Shown one piece after another: positions 1 through 8,247 of a DNA stretch of 64,000 bases. The stretch comes from Nitrincola salilacus (GTDB lineage: Bacteria > Pseudomonadota > Gammaproteobacteria > Pseudomonadales > Balneatricaceae), in the NCBI RefSeq assembly GCF_046271865.1, contig NZ_CP176580.1, forward strand, positions 4,650,001 to 4,714,000, written 5' to 3'. A model generated the notes under the pieces. It did not search any database. It saw nothing but the letters and a program-made list of their open reading frames with translations, and was not told the DNA's origin. Positions within the stretch are counted from its first letter, which is position 1; each line of letters begins with the position of its first letter. A program made the translations under genes and the position numbers.

Positions 1-16
1 TTACTGATCTTGAATT

Positions 17-44
17 AAAAGGAGCCTTCGGGCTCCTTTTTTGC
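17..44 (+). terminator. Rho-independent terminator of the gene left of the window
   Basis: A GGAGCC/GGCTCC stem with a TTCG tetraloop is followed by six T. The gene it ends lies outside the window. It isolates glnK from upstream transcription. Confidence 0.85.
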
Positions 45-192
45 GTTGTCGCTGTGCTATGCGTTGTCTACAGGTTACAGGTATACTTGAATTCATCCCC
101 CGCAGAGTTCGGGACTGAGTTCGGTACTGAGTTCGGGCATTTTTTATTCAGACGTGGCATTATCCATGACTGCAGGTTTTGAGGAGAAAACC

Positions 193-531
193 ATGAAGTT
201 GATCACTGCGATTATCAAACCATTCAAGCTAGATGATGTCCGTGAAGCCTTGTCTGATATCGGCATCCAGGGTGTCACCGTTACCGAGGTCAAAGGCTTC
301 GGACGGCAAAAAGGCCATACTGAACTGTATCGTGGAGCAGAGTATGTCGTCGACTTCCTGCCCAAGGTCAAAATCGAAGTGGCAGTCGATGATGATATGC
401 TCGATGCCGTGATTGAGGCGATCAGCAAGACAGCCAACACCTCGAAGATCGGCGACGGCAAGATATTTGTAACGCCGCTGGAGCAGGTTATCCGTATCCG
501 TACCGGCGAAACGGGTCCAGACGCGCTCTAA
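193..531 (+). CDS. glnK: Nitrogen regulatory protein P-II (GlnK type)
   Basis: A 112-residue P-II signalling protein that reports 2-oxoglutarate, ATP/ADP and glutamine status and usually controls AmtB and the NtrBC/adenylyltransferase systems. The start MKLITAIIKPFK is the family start and has GAGGAG just upstream; an in-frame ATG at 154 would add an unconserved 13-residue leader. The T-loop YRGAEYVVDF carries the uridylylation tyrosine at residue 51. The C-terminal GDGKIFV and RIRTGE blocks are intact. The sequence looks like Pseudomonas GlnK, but no amtB follows: the next gene is convergent, so it is transcribed alone. GlnB cannot be strictly excluded by sequence. Confidence 0.92.
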   Translation: MKLITAIIKPFKLDDVREALSDIGIQGVTVTEVKGFGRQKGHTELYRGAEYVVDFLPKVKIEVAVDDDMLDAVIEAISKTANTSKIGDGKIFVTPLEQVIRIRTGETGPDAL

Positions 532-592
532 GCATTTTCAGATCTAAGCCTTCACAGACCTGAGCATTCACAGCTTTAAATATTCACAGCGA
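529..592. repeat. Four degenerate 16-bp tandem units after glnK
   Basis: Four consecutive 16-base units begin at 529, 545, 561 and 577, overlapping the glnK stop codon. Each has the pattern T(A/G)A(G/A)..TTCACAG or a close variant (TTTTCAG in the first). A nine-loop hairpin (GCGAGGCTC at 589-597, GAGCCTCGC at 607-615) follows, without a clear T-run. Function unknown. Confidence 0.55.
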
Positions 593-634
593 GGCTCGAA
601 TCATCAGAGCCTCGCCATCACCGGCCAACTGTTA

Positions 635-1924
635 TCAGGCAAGTCTGGCCGGTATTTTCATCGCCAGCTCAAATCCTCCTTCGCTCCGATTCGTCGCATT
701 GACGCTACCTCCCATATGCTGAACGGCGCGTTGCAGAATACTCAGACCCAATCCATAACCATCGCTCGGGTTATGCTGACCACGGACAAACGGATTGAAC
801 AGGGTTTTCAGCAGAGACTTATCCACACCCGGCCCGTTATCCACAACACTAAGCAGTAGATGGTTACCATCGTGGCGTGCCAAAATCTCGACAAGAGATC
901 CGACTGGTGTGTGCTTCAGCGCATTCCCCAGTGCATTGCCCAGCGCTCGACGCAACAGCGCCTCGTTAAGAGAGCAACTCAGGCCAGGTGGATCAATACT
1001 GAACAACACCTCATGCTCAGGGTGGGTCAACTGCGCATCAGCGACCAGAGACTCCAGTATTGGCATCAGATGGCAAGGCTCCACTTGACCGGACTCTTGC
1101 TCCAGCCGAGACAAGGACAGCAGTTCCTCAATCAGATGGTTAAGCTGTTCACACTCTCGATTGATCTGATCAATGCTGCGATGACTTCCTCCGAGTTGCT
1201 GCTCGACCAGTCCGGCCGCCACTTGCAAACGCGCCAGCGGTGCCCGAAGCTCATGTGACACATCCTGGAGCAGCCTCTGCTGCCCTGTCAGCGTTTTTTC
1301 CACAAAGGCAGCCATCAGATTGAATTCACGCGCCAGTTCGCCTATCTCATCCCTGCGTGAGCTGAGGTGCCCCTCTGCTCGTGTGCTGAGGTTCTGCTGA
1401 TCATGCAGGGCACGCGCATGTTGTCGTAATTGATTGACAGGGCGCACAACCAGAAAGCTGGTCAACAACGCCACCAGCGCGGCTACAACCGCCACCATGA
1501 TCATCTGCAGCGATGCGCCGAACTGCAGCAGGCGCTGCAAGTGGAACTGATCATCCGGCATAGGAGCCAGTATCTGATACTGCCGACCGGCGTCAGACTC
1601 GTATACCAGGCGTACCTTTGGACCCTCTGGTAAAGGTCGCCTCAACTCGATCAGACGCTGCCCGGTTTCGACATCCAGAATCTGCAGTGGAAAGCGCTGC
1701 CGCCTGTGCCCCTCATTCCGCGAGGATCGACTGGAAGAGTCACCCGATTCATATCGCTCAATCAGCGTTTGAGCCTGGCTCAACAACCTCTCTTCGTAAA
1801 GATCCCGACCATGTCTGCGCTCGTTGACTGTCATCAGACCATATATCAGCAACCCCATGGTGATTGAGCTGAACAGCCAGGTCGAGATGAATATTTTCCA
1901 GAACAGATGCTGGTACCATCTCAT
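635..1924 (-). CDS. cpxA: Sensor histidine kinase, CpxA-like
   Basis: A 429-residue inner-membrane sensor kinase. Two membrane segments (about residues 9-31 and 139-160) enclose a roughly 105-residue periplasmic domain, shorter than in E. coli CpxA. A HAMP linker follows, then the H-box DVSHELRAPLARL with the phospho-acceptor His at residue 224, an N-box (LGNALKHTP), DNGPGVD and GYGLGLS. The H-box and its LARL continuation resemble CpxA. The gene overlaps the upstream regulator by 4 bp (ATGA), so the pair is translationally coupled. The divergent cpxP-like gene and the CpxR-type box support the Cpx assignment over a generic RstB-like kinase. Confidence 0.85.
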   Translation of the reverse strand: MRWYQHLFWKIFISTWLFSSITMGLLIYGLMTVNERRHGRDLYEERLLSQAQTLIERYESGDSSSRSSRNEGHRRQRFPLQILDVETGQRLIELRRPLPEGPKVRLVYESDAGRQYQILAPMPDDQFHLQRLLQFGASLQMIMVAVVAALVALLTSFLVVRPVNQLRQHARALHDQQNLSTRAEGHLSSRRDEIGELAREFNLMAAFVEKTLTGQQRLLQDVSHELRAPLARLQVAAGLVEQQLGGSHRSIDQINRECEQLNHLIEELLSLSRLEQESGQVEPCHLMPILESLVADAQLTHPEHEVLFSIDPPGLSCSLNEALLRRALGNALGNALKHTPVGSLVEILARHDGNHLLLSVVDNGPGVDKSLLKTLFNPFVRGQHNPSDGYGLGLSILQRAVQHMGGSVNATNRSEGGFELAMKIPARLA

Positions 1925-2625
1925 GATTCACCCCGGATAAACTGGTACCCTTGGCCGCGCACCGTTTTGATCAACTCCGGGGCGTCCTCATGCTGTCGCG
2001 CCAGTTTCTGCCGCAAACGGCTGACATGCACATCCAGCGCCCGGTCATAGGCGGTCAGCTTACGATGCAGTACCCGCTCGGTCAGTTGCTCCTTGCTCAG
2101 CACTTCACCGGCTTTACGCATCAACTCAGCCAGGACATTAAACTCGACACTGGTCAGTTCCACCAATTCATCGTTTACCCTGACTTCGCGTCTGCCCGGA
2201 TCCAATCGGATACCCTGCATCTCCAATATCTGGGGTTTGTTTGTTTGTTCGCTATACTGCGCACGTCTCAATACGGCCCTTATCCGTGCCAGTAGTTCTC
2301 TGGGGTTGCAGGGTTTGGCGAGATAGTCATCTGCCCCCATCTCCAGCCCGAGAATTCTGTCTATCTCATCACCTCGGCCAGTCAGCATGATCACCGGCAC
2401 TTGAAGCGCCGGACGCAGGCTCTGCAGCAGTTCAAGGCCACTGCGCCCCGGCATCATGATATCCAGCACCAGCAGATCAAACTGATCCGGCTGACTCAGC
2501 AGTGCAGTGGCTTCATCCGCATCCGCGGCAGTTGCCACCTGATAGCCCTCGTGTATCAGATAATCTGCCAGCATTGCAGACAGTTGCCGGTCATCATCCA
2601 CCAGCAGTAAGCGCTCTTGATTCAT
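1921..2625 (-). CDS. cpxR: OmpR-family response regulator, CpxR-like
   Basis: A 234-residue regulator with an N-terminal receiver domain (acidic pocket DDD at 10-12, phosphorylation Asp55 in LDIMMPG, conserved Lys in YLAKP) and a C-terminal winged-helix DNA-binding domain ending in KTVRGQGYQF. Block by block it follows E. coli CpxR (LLVDDDR, RGxExDRxLGLExGADDYL, RALDVHVSRLRQKL). The start MNQERLLLVDD is preferred over an upstream ATG that would add 11 unconserved residues. It is the first gene of cpxRA, divergent from cpxP with a CpxR box between, which suggests autoregulation. Confidence 0.9.
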   Translation of the reverse strand: MNQERLLLVDDDRQLSAMLADYLIHEGYQVATAADADEATALLSQPDQFDLLVLDIMMPGRSGLELLQSLRPALQVPVIMLTGRGDEIDRILGLEMGADDYLAKPCNPRELLARIRAVLRRAQYSEQTNKPQILEMQGIRLDPGRREVRVNDELVELTSVEFNVLAELMRKAGEVLSKEQLTERVLHRKLTAYDRALDVHVSRLRQKLARQHEDAPELIKTVRGQGYQFIRGES

Positions 2626-2678
2626 CGCATCCTCCGTTACGCTGCATAATACCGCCATTTCGACCCTGTTGAGGCGAC

Positions 2679-2693
2679 TTTACCTAACTTTAC
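2679..2693 (-). promoter_or_regulatory. CpxR box (GTAAA-N5-GTAAA)
   Basis: On the minus strand the sequence reads GTAAA-GTTAG-GTAAA, an exact match to the GTAAA-N5-GTAAA consensus known for E. coli CpxR. It lies between the divergent cpxR and cpxP-like genes, 54 bp upstream of the cpxR start and 74 bp upstream of the cpxP start, so it can serve either promoter. The match is seen directly; binding is inferred. Confidence 0.85.
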
Positions 2694-2767
2694 CTGTTGA
2701 TAACCCTACTTTGCATTGCACTGCGCGATACTGATCACATCAACAGCAACACATAAGGAACATCAAC

Positions 2768-3133
2768 ATGAAAAAGCCATTCAAAGCAGGTATCGCACTA
2801 CTGATCGCAGGTATGATGGTCTCTGGCATCGCACTTGCAAATGAGGGGAAACACGGTGATCGCAGCGAGCGTCACCTGCAGAAGATGCAGGAACGTCTTG
2901 AGCTGAGCGATGAGCAGGTTGAACAACTGCGGGAAAACTGGAAACAGCAGCATGAGTCACGCATGGAGAAGCGCGAAGAGATGCGTAGTGAGATGCGCGC
3001 GCAGCTGGCCGATATTCTGACACCAGAGCAGCTGGAAAAGATGGATGAACAGCGCAGCCAATGGCACAAAGGCGGTGATCGTGATGGTAAAAGAGGCATG
3101 AAGGGCGATTGCGGTGATCGTAACAAGGGTTAA
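2768..3133 (+). CDS. cpxP: Periplasmic Spy/CpxP-family protein
   Basis: A 121-residue secreted protein with a clear signal peptide (MKKPFK start, hydrophobic core 8-22, likely cleavage after ALA near residue 24). The mature part is highly charged and helical, with an LTxxQ-like LELSDEQ at 44-50 and a canonical LTPEQ at 84-88, as in CpxP and Spy, which chaperone proteins and damp CpxA signalling. The tail is rich in Gly, Asp and Lys with a single Cys. AAGGA precedes the ATG. Its position divergent from cpxRA and next to a CpxR box argues for CpxP rather than Spy. Confidence 0.83.
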   Translation: MKKPFKAGIALLIAGMMVSGIALANEGKHGDRSERHLQKMQERLELSDEQVEQLRENWKQQHESRMEKREEMRSEMRAQLADILTPEQLEKMDEQRSQWHKGGDRDGKRGMKGDCGDRNKG

Positions 3134-3157
3134 CAGTTTTACAGGCTCTTAATAAGC

Positions 3158-3187
3158 AAAAAGCGGAACCCTGGGGTTCCGCTTTTA
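3158..3187. terminator. Terminator between convergent cpxP and trmB
   Basis: AAGCGGAACCC and GGGTTCCGCTT form an 11-bp inverted repeat with a very short loop, flanked by A-rich sequence on the left and TTTT on the right. It can serve both convergent genes. Confidence 0.8.
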
Positions 3188-3219
3188 GTTTCAGAAGCTC
3201 ATGTGTCGCTGCTGCAAGA

Positions 3220-3927
3220 TCAGGCAGTCCGCACAAAAATCAGATCCCAGACGCCATGGCCAAGATCTTCACCACGCTTCTGGAACTTGGTCACCGGGCG
3301 CCATTCCGGCTGTGGTGAGTACTGCCCTTCTCCGGCCTGATTCTCATAGCCCTCGGCAGCACTCATCACTTCCATCATGTGCTCGGCGTAGGGCCCCCAG
3401 TCGGTTGCCATATGGAACTGACCGCCCAGTTTGAGCTTGCGCCTGATCAGATCGGCAAACGCTGGCTGCACGATACGACGCTTGTTATGGCGTTTCTTCG
3501 GCCAGGGATCAGGAAAGAACAGCTGAACCGTTTCCAGTGAGGCATCCGGGACACATTTCTCCAGCACCTCCAGCGCATCCTCGCGATAGACGCGGATGTT
3601 GCCGATCTCTTCATCGCGCACATGCGACAGCAGGCGGCCGACACCCGGTGGATGCACTTCGATACCGATAAAGTTCTTCTGCGGCATGAGGCGAGCCATT
3701 TCGGCCAGTGAAGCCCCCATACCAAAGCCTATCTCCAACACGATATCCGCATCGCGCCCGAACACCTGGCTGAAGTCCTGCATCCCGGCGCTCAGTTCCA
3801 GCCCGAACACTGGCCAGTTCTCCTGCATCGCGCGCTCTTGCCCTTCGGTCATGCGGCCCGCACGGATAACAAAACTGCGTACCGAACGCAGGCTCTTCTG
3901 CTCTATCTCTTCACTCATATCAGACAA
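3220..3927 (-). CDS. trmB: tRNA (guanine-N7-)-methyltransferase
   Basis: A 235-residue SAM-dependent enzyme that makes m7G46 in the variable loop of many tRNAs. Visible family features: the SAM-binding LEIGFGMGASL, the GIEVHPPGVG block, and the signature FPDPWPKKRHNKRRI. A C-terminal EWRPVTKFQKRGE motif matches the family end. It is the last gene of a ygdD-thiS-thiG-trmB run and starts 8 bp after the thiG stop; the thiG-trmB adjacency is also found in Pseudomonas. A second in-frame Met at residue 4 is an alternative start. Confidence 0.95.
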   Translation of the reverse strand: MSDMSEEIEQKSLRSVRSFVIRAGRMTEGQERAMQENWPVFGLELSAGMQDFSQVFGRDADIVLEIGFGMGASLAEMARLMPQKNFIGIEVHPPGVGRLLSHVRDEEIGNIRVYREDALEVLEKCVPDASLETVQLFFPDPWPKKRHNKRRIVQPAFADLIRRKLKLGGQFHMATDWGPYAEHMMEVMSAAEGYENQAGEGQYSPQPEWRPVTKFQKRGEDLGHGVWDLIFVRTA

Positions 3928-3935
3928 TATCAGCC

Positions 3936-4739
3936 TTAACGGTTAATCAGGGTTGCATCCAGAGGCGAGGATGCACTGGCATAGGCCTTACGCGGCATGC
4001 GGCCGGCAATATAGGCCGCACGGCCCGCTTCCACCGCCAGACGCATCGCAGAAGCCATCAGCACCGGCTTACCGGCGGCGGCAATGGCCGTATTCATCAG
4101 TACACCGGCACAACCCATCTCCATTGCAATAGCAGCATCAGAGGCGGTGCCGACGCCAGCATCAACAATGATCGGCACTTTTGCTTCTTCCATGATGATA
4201 CGTAGGTTATGCGGGTTCAGGATGCCCAGCCCAGAGCCAATCAGGGAGCCCAGGGGCATCACCGCGACACAGCCCATCGCTTCGAGCTCTTTTGCAACAA
4301 TGGGATCATCACTGGTGTACACCATCACCTTGAATCCATCCTTGATCAGAGTTTCGGCGGCTTTCAGGGTTTCAACAATATTCGGATACAGGGTTTTCTC
4401 ATCACCCAGCACCTCCAGCTTGACCAGATCATGCCCATCCATCAGCTCTCGCGCCAGCTTACAGGTACGCACCGCATCCTGTGCCGTATAGCAGCCAGCC
4501 GTATTAGGCAGAATCGTATAGCGATCCGGTGAGATCACATCCAGTAGGTTGGGCTCATTCGGGTTCTGGCCAATGTTAGTGCGACGTACCGCAACGGTGA
4601 CGATTTCGGCACCACTGGCTTCAATCGCTTCACGAGTCTCATCCATGTCACGATATTTACCTGTACCCACCAGCAAACGTGACTGATAGGTTTTACCGGC
4701 AATGACAAGCGAGTCTTGCTGAAGATCGATGGCTGACAT
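3936..4739 (-). CDS. thiG: Thiazole synthase
   Basis: A 267-residue TIM-barrel enzyme that builds the thiazole phosphate half of thiamine from deoxyxylulose 5-phosphate, dehydroglycine and ThiS thiocarboxylate. The Schiff-base region (GHDLVKLEVLGDEKTLYPN) and the phosphate-binding ends (PLGSLIGSGLG, VDAGVGTASDAAIAMEMG) are intact. The start MSAIDLQQDSL is chosen because AGGAAA lies just upstream; an in-frame Met 18 codons earlier is not conserved. It is encoded just after thiS, as expected for partners. Confidence 0.95.
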   Translation of the reverse strand: MSAIDLQQDSLVIAGKTYQSRLLVGTGKYRDMDETREAIEASGAEIVTVAVRRTNIGQNPNEPNLLDVISPDRYTILPNTAGCYTAQDAVRTCKLARELMDGHDLVKLEVLGDEKTLYPNIVETLKAAETLIKDGFKVMVYTSDDPIVAKELEAMGCVAVMPLGSLIGSGLGILNPHNLRIIMEEAKVPIIVDAGVGTASDAAIAMEMGCAGVLMNTAIAAAGKPVLMASAMRLAVEAGRAAYIAGRMPRKAYASASSPLDATLINR

Positions 4740-4807
4740 GTTATTTTCCTGGTTTTGATTACTGAATGTCTTACTCTGACAAATGGCTGACACCAGAACA
4801 CTGATGC

Positions 4808-5008
4808 TCAGCCACCGCCGATCGCATGCACTATCTCGACGCGGTCGCCCGCCTTGAGGAGAGTCGCTGTATGTTCGCTGCGTGGAATAATATCCAGGTT
4901 CAGCTCTATGGCGATACGCTTCCCCGCCAGGCCAAGCCGCTCCGTCAGCTGTGAGAGGGTTATGGCGTCATCGGCCTCAAACGCTTCACCGTTCACCAGA
5001 ATCTGCAT
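4808..5008 (-). CDS. thiS: Sulfur carrier protein ThiS
   Basis: A 66-residue beta-grasp, ubiquitin-like sulfur carrier. It ends in the diglycine tail needed for ThiF adenylation and thiocarboxylate formation (IVHAIGGG, with one extra Gly). It starts 2 bp after the upstream ygdD stop and lies 68 bp upstream of thiG, so all three are probably co-transcribed. No thiF, thiE, thiC or thiO is in the window. Confidence 0.93.
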   Translation of the reverse strand: MQILVNGEAFEADDAITLSQLTERLGLAGKRIAIELNLDIIPRSEHTATLLKAGDRVEIVHAIGGG

Positions 5009-5010
5009 GG

Positions 5011-5400
5011 TTATCTATCCTGTTGTTTTTCCAGTCTGATAACACTCCAGGCGAGGAAAGCCCAACCCAGAATGAATAGGATGCCACCGAGTGGCGTGAT
5101 CATGCCCAGTTGCCTGATACCGGTCAGCGCCATCAGATACAGACTGCCGCAGAATAGCAACACTCCGGCCAGAAACAGCAACGCTGCCACCTTCAGCAGC
5201 GATACATCGCAAACGCGTTGCAGTATACCTGTTGCCAGCAGCGCCAGCGCATGCCAGAACTGATATTGTACAGCAGTCTGATACACCTGTTGCATACGAA
5301 GCTCGAGCACGTTGCTCAATGCATGCGCTCCAAAGGCGCCCAGCATCACTGCCATCATACCCAGTAAGGCCGCACACAGCAGGGTCTGACGTGACGCCAC
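5011..5400 (-). CDS. DUF423 (YgdD-like) inner-membrane protein
   Basis: A 129-residue membrane protein with four hydrophobic segments. The hallmark GAFGAHAL near residue 21, the YQTAVQYQFWHALALL block and the closing ITPLGGILFILGW region identify the DUF423/YgdD family. Function is unknown. It is the first gene of the probable ygdD-thiSG-trmB operon, with only 2 bp to thiS. No thiamine riboswitch was recognised upstream. Confidence 0.88.
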   Translation of the reverse strand: MASRQTLLCAALLGMMAVMLGAFGAHALSNVLELRMQQVYQTAVQYQFWHALALLATGILQRVCDVSLLKVAALLFLAGVLLFCGSLYLMALTGIRQLGMITPLGGILFILGWAFLAWSVIRLEKQQDR

Positions 5401-5476
5401 ATTTGCCTCCGGACACTGACAATGTCAGCCTTTGATAACAATTGGAAGATCGGCCAGAGCCCGCCAGACCGACAAA

Positions 5477-5503
5477 GATAAAGCCGCACTGGGCGGCTTT
5501 ATC
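5477..5503 (-). terminator. Terminator downstream of rpoH
   Basis: GATAAAGCCGC and GCGGCTTTATC form an 11-bp perfect stem around a 5-base loop, 22 bp past the rpoH stop on the minus strand. The T-run after it is short (TTTGTC). Confidence 0.75.
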
Positions 5504-5525
5504 GGTAAGAGTTGAGATTGGCCTG

Positions 5526-6386
5526 TCAGGCCTCCAGAGTCATGGCTCCACGAATCTTCTTCATTGCGTTCTTCTCCAACTGGCGAATACGCTCTGCCGA
5601 CACTTCATATTTGGCGGCCAGATCATGCAGGGTGGCTTTCTCTTCACTCAGCCAGCGCTGCATCAGAATATCGCGGCTGCGCTCATCCAGTTCGTTCATC
5701 GCGGCCAACAGATGCTGTTGTGAACGCTCCTCCCAGTTAGACTCTTCGAACTGCATGGCAGGATCAGCATCGACATCTTCCAGATACATGGAGGGCGACC
5801 AGGCGACTATGTCATCATCGGTATCCGGAGCACCATCAAATGCGGTATCAAACGAGGCCATACGGCCTTCCATCTGACGCACGACAGCAGAATCAACACC
5901 CAGATCTTCAGCAACGGCAGACACCTCATCATTGGTCATCCAGCCCAGGCCCTTCTTCTGCGAGCGCAGATTGAAGAACAGCTTACGCTGTGCCTTGGTT
6001 GTTGCCACTTTGACGATACGCCAGTTGCGTAAAATAAATTCGTGCATCTCGGCCTTGATCCAGTGCACTGCAAACGATACCAGGCGCACACCAACTGATG
6101 GATCAAAACGTTTTACTGCCTTCATCAGGCCAACGTTACCTTCCTGGATCAGGTCAGCCAGCGGCAGCCCGTAACCGGAGTAGGATTTTGCAATATGGAC
6201 AACAAAGCGCAGGTGCGACAGAACCAACTGACGGGCTGCCTCCAGATCGTTCTGGTAAAACAGGCGTTCTGCCAGTTCGCGCTCTTCGTCAGCAGTCAGA
6301 ATCGGAATCGAACCTACGGTCTGTACATAGGCATTTACATTGCTACCCGGTGACAGGTGTTCAATGACTTGCAAGCTCTTGCCCAT
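5526..6386 (-). CDS. rpoH: RNA polymerase sigma-32 (heat shock)
   Basis: A 286-residue heat-shock sigma factor. Region 2 contains SYSGYGLPLADLIQEGNVGLMKA and continues to RNWRIVKVATTKAQRKLFFNLR, which includes the RpoH box (QRKLFFNLR) that separates sigma-32 from other sigma-70 members. Region 4.2 ends in a helix-turn-helix (VSAERIRQLEKNAMKKIR). Length matches E. coli RpoH (284). It belongs with ftsYEX in most gammaproteobacteria, but here a plus-strand gene separates it from ftsX. The 5' end could hold a thermosensor, which I cannot assess without folding. Confidence 0.97.
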   Translation of the reverse strand: MGKSLQVIEHLSPGSNVNAYVQTVGSIPILTADEERELAERLFYQNDLEAARQLVLSHLRFVVHIAKSYSGYGLPLADLIQEGNVGLMKAVKRFDPSVGVRLVSFAVHWIKAEMHEFILRNWRIVKVATTKAQRKLFFNLRSQKKGLGWMTNDEVSAVAEDLGVDSAVVRQMEGRMASFDTAFDGAPDTDDDIVAWSPSMYLEDVDADPAMQFEESNWEERSQQHLLAAMNELDERSRDILMQRWLSEEKATLHDLAAKYEVSAERIRQLEKNAMKKIRGAMTLEA

Positions 6387-6633
6387 TCAGAAATAACCTC
6401 ATTAAAGTTCAACAGTTTTCTCGTCGTGCTTATGATACCTGGCGGTATGAAAAAGTTCCCGCCGCTCCCTTTGCCAGCCAGAGCCGAATAAGGGACAGGA
6501 AAAAATACCGTTACAGAAGGCAAAATGCAAGCACAGCGAAGAGATGCTGCACATACGACAATATCTTGAGTTCAATATCAGTTCATGGTCACATGGAATC
6601 TCATATTAGCAACCACTGGAAAACAGACAACAA
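6387..6633. other. rpoH upstream region
   Basis: These 247 bp separate rpoH (minus) from the divergent methyltransferase gene (plus) and must hold the rpoH promoter or promoters. I did not find a sigma-70 or sigma-E promoter convincing enough to name. No RNA gene was seen. Confidence 0.5.
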
Positions 6634-7248
6634 ATGGACTTCGATCTCTTTACCCGATACTTTCTGGCGGCCTTCTTTCTGATGATAGGTGTGCTTTTTT
6701 CCTGTCGTGTGCTGGGCCAACAGCAGCGCGTCGGTTATGCAGTGATCCATTATGGGGCAAGCAGGTCCGGCACTTGGTGGCATCGCCAGCTGTTCAATTT
6801 TTTCCGAGCGGCAATTCTCGGTATCTGCGTGGTACGCGTGATCTGGCCAGAGGTGGATGGATGGCTTGGCATCCTGCCCTGGCTGTATCAGCCGGTTGTA
6901 TTGTTTGTAGGTGTATTGCTGCTGCTGATAGCTTTCGGTCTGGTAAGTTTTATACAGGGGTTTCTTGGCAGTGACTGGCGCTCGGGGATAGATACTTCAC
7001 ATCCGCCGCCGCTGATTACTGAGGGCCCTTTCCGTTACAGCCGCAATCCAACCTACCTGGCAGTGATGACGGCGCAACTGGGATTTTTTCTGGCTTTGCC
7101 AAGCCTGTTTTCACTTGCGTGTCTGGTAGTGGGTGTCGCAGTACTGATGCGTCAGGCACTATCTGAAGAGCGGGAACTGACACGTTTGCACGGCCCGGCG
7201 TACCGGGCCTATTGCGAAAAGGTGCCGCGCTGGTTGGCGCGGTTATAA
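6634..7248 (+). CDS. Isoprenylcysteine carboxylmethyltransferase-family membrane protein
   Basis: A 204-residue integral membrane protein with about five hydrophobic segments. The C-terminal half carries the family pattern: LITEGPFRYSRNPTYLA for cofactor binding, then the membrane return and EERELTRLHGPAYRAYCEKVPRW. Bacterial members are SAM-dependent methyltransferases of mostly unknown substrate. Transcribed opposite to its neighbours, it splits the usual rpoH-ftsX linkage and ends 10 bp from the ftsX stop. That placement looks like a later insertion. No function beyond family is claimed. Confidence 0.8.
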   Translation: MDFDLFTRYFLAAFFLMIGVLFSCRVLGQQQRVGYAVIHYGASRSGTWWHRQLFNFFRAAILGICVVRVIWPEVDGWLGILPWLYQPVVLFVGVLLLLIAFGLVSFIQGFLGSDWRSGIDTSHPPPLITEGPFRYSRNPTYLAVMTAQLGFFLALPSLFSLACLVVGVAVLMRQALSEERELTRLHGPAYRAYCEKVPRWLARL

Positions 7249-7257
7249 ACAGCACGA

Positions 7258-8247
7258 TCAGGTGGGTTCAATATCCCGCAAATGTCGACCTGTGACCAAC
7301 CAGCCACCGCTTACTCCCAGCAGAAGGCCTGTCAGCAGCAGCATCAGACTGCCTTTCACACCCAACCCCTGCACACTGAAGCCGCTCATATAGAGCTGTG
7401 CCAGTTGGTTGACGGTATCGGTCATCAGCAACAATGCTACCTGAATCAACAGCCAGGCCAGAATCGCACCCAATAGCCCGTACCAGAATCCGGAGTAGAG
7501 AAAAGGGCGTCTTACCCAGGCATCAGTCGCACCGACCAGTTTGGCCACAATGATCTCATCGCGGCGGCTTTCCAGCGTCATGCGGATGGTGTTACCCACT
7601 ACCAGCAACACCGTCAGCCCCAGCAGCCCCGCCAATACCCAGCTGAAGCGCTCCGCCAGACTGATATAAGCCTGTAAGCGCTGGATCCAGAGCATATCCA
7701 CTACAGCCTCCTCCACTTCAGGCAGTGCATCCAGGTCGGCCTGTAACGTCAGCAGGCCCTGCTCCGTCTGATCTACCGGCAGCACCAGCACCACCGCAGG
7801 CAAGGGGTTCTCATCAAAAAAGCTCAGGATATCGCCAAAACCGGAATACTCACTGAAGTCCTGAAGAGCCCGCGCACGCTCAATCAGCTCGACGCTGCGC
7901 AAACCATCATGCAGCATCAGCTCCAGACTGAACTGCTCAACCCGCTCATCTGAGACGGCTTCATCGATATACAGCGCGATGCGCGGATCGGTATCCCATC
8001 CGGCTCCCAGCTGCTGGATATTCTGCAGCGCCGTCAGCATGAAGCCAGGCAGCGCCAGCGCTATTGCCAGCACAGCCAGTGTCATCAGAGTGGCGACAGG
8101 TGTCAGTACCATCCGCCGCAGGGATTGCACGGATACCTCAAGATGGTGGTTCGACCAACTGCGCAGCTTGTCACGAAAATCCACTCGATGGGCCACGGCA
8201 CCGCGTGGCGTATTCTGCCCCTGATCGGGCCGATTCGACTTATCCAC
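7258..8247 (-). CDS. ftsX: Cell division protein FtsX
   Basis: The membrane subunit of the FtsEX ABC-type complex, which couples divisome ATP hydrolysis to periplasmic murein hydrolase activation through EnvC (also encoded in this window). It has an N-terminal cytoplasmic stretch, one membrane segment, a periplasmic domain of roughly 110 residues and three C-terminal membrane segments. I prefer the GTG at 8247: it overlaps the ftsE stop by 8 bp and has GGAAGG about 10 bases upstream, giving 329 aa. An ATG at 8265 (335 aa, 26-bp overlap) is the alternative. Confidence 0.93.
   Translation of the reverse strand: MDKSNRPDQGQNTPRGAVAHRVDFRDKLRSWSNHHLEVSVQSLRRMVLTPVATLMTLAVLAIALALPGFMLTALQNIQQLGAGWDTDPRIALYIDEAVSDERVEQFSLELMLHDGLRSVELIERARALQDFSEYSGFGDILSFFDENPLPAVVLVLPVDQTEQGLLTLQADLDALPEVEEAVVDMLWIQRLQAYISLAERFSWVLAGLLGLTVLLVVGNTIRMTLESRRDEIIVAKLVGATDAWVRRPFLYSGFWYGLLGAILAWLLIQVALLLMTDTVNQLAQLYMSGFSVQGLGVKGSLMLLLTGLLLGVSGGWLVTGRHLRDIEPT

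Noticed and set aside
62..192. Sigma-54 promoter for glnK
   Set aside because: No GG-N10-GC element of the TGGCAC-N5-TTGC type was found upstream of the start.
2781..3236. A 151-codon minus-strand frame
   Set aside because: It overlaps cpxP on the opposite strand and the terminator, and shows no conserved features.
5401..5476. Thiamine riboswitch ahead of the ygdD-thiSG operon
   Set aside because: No CTGAGA-containing THI box was seen, and the leader is short.
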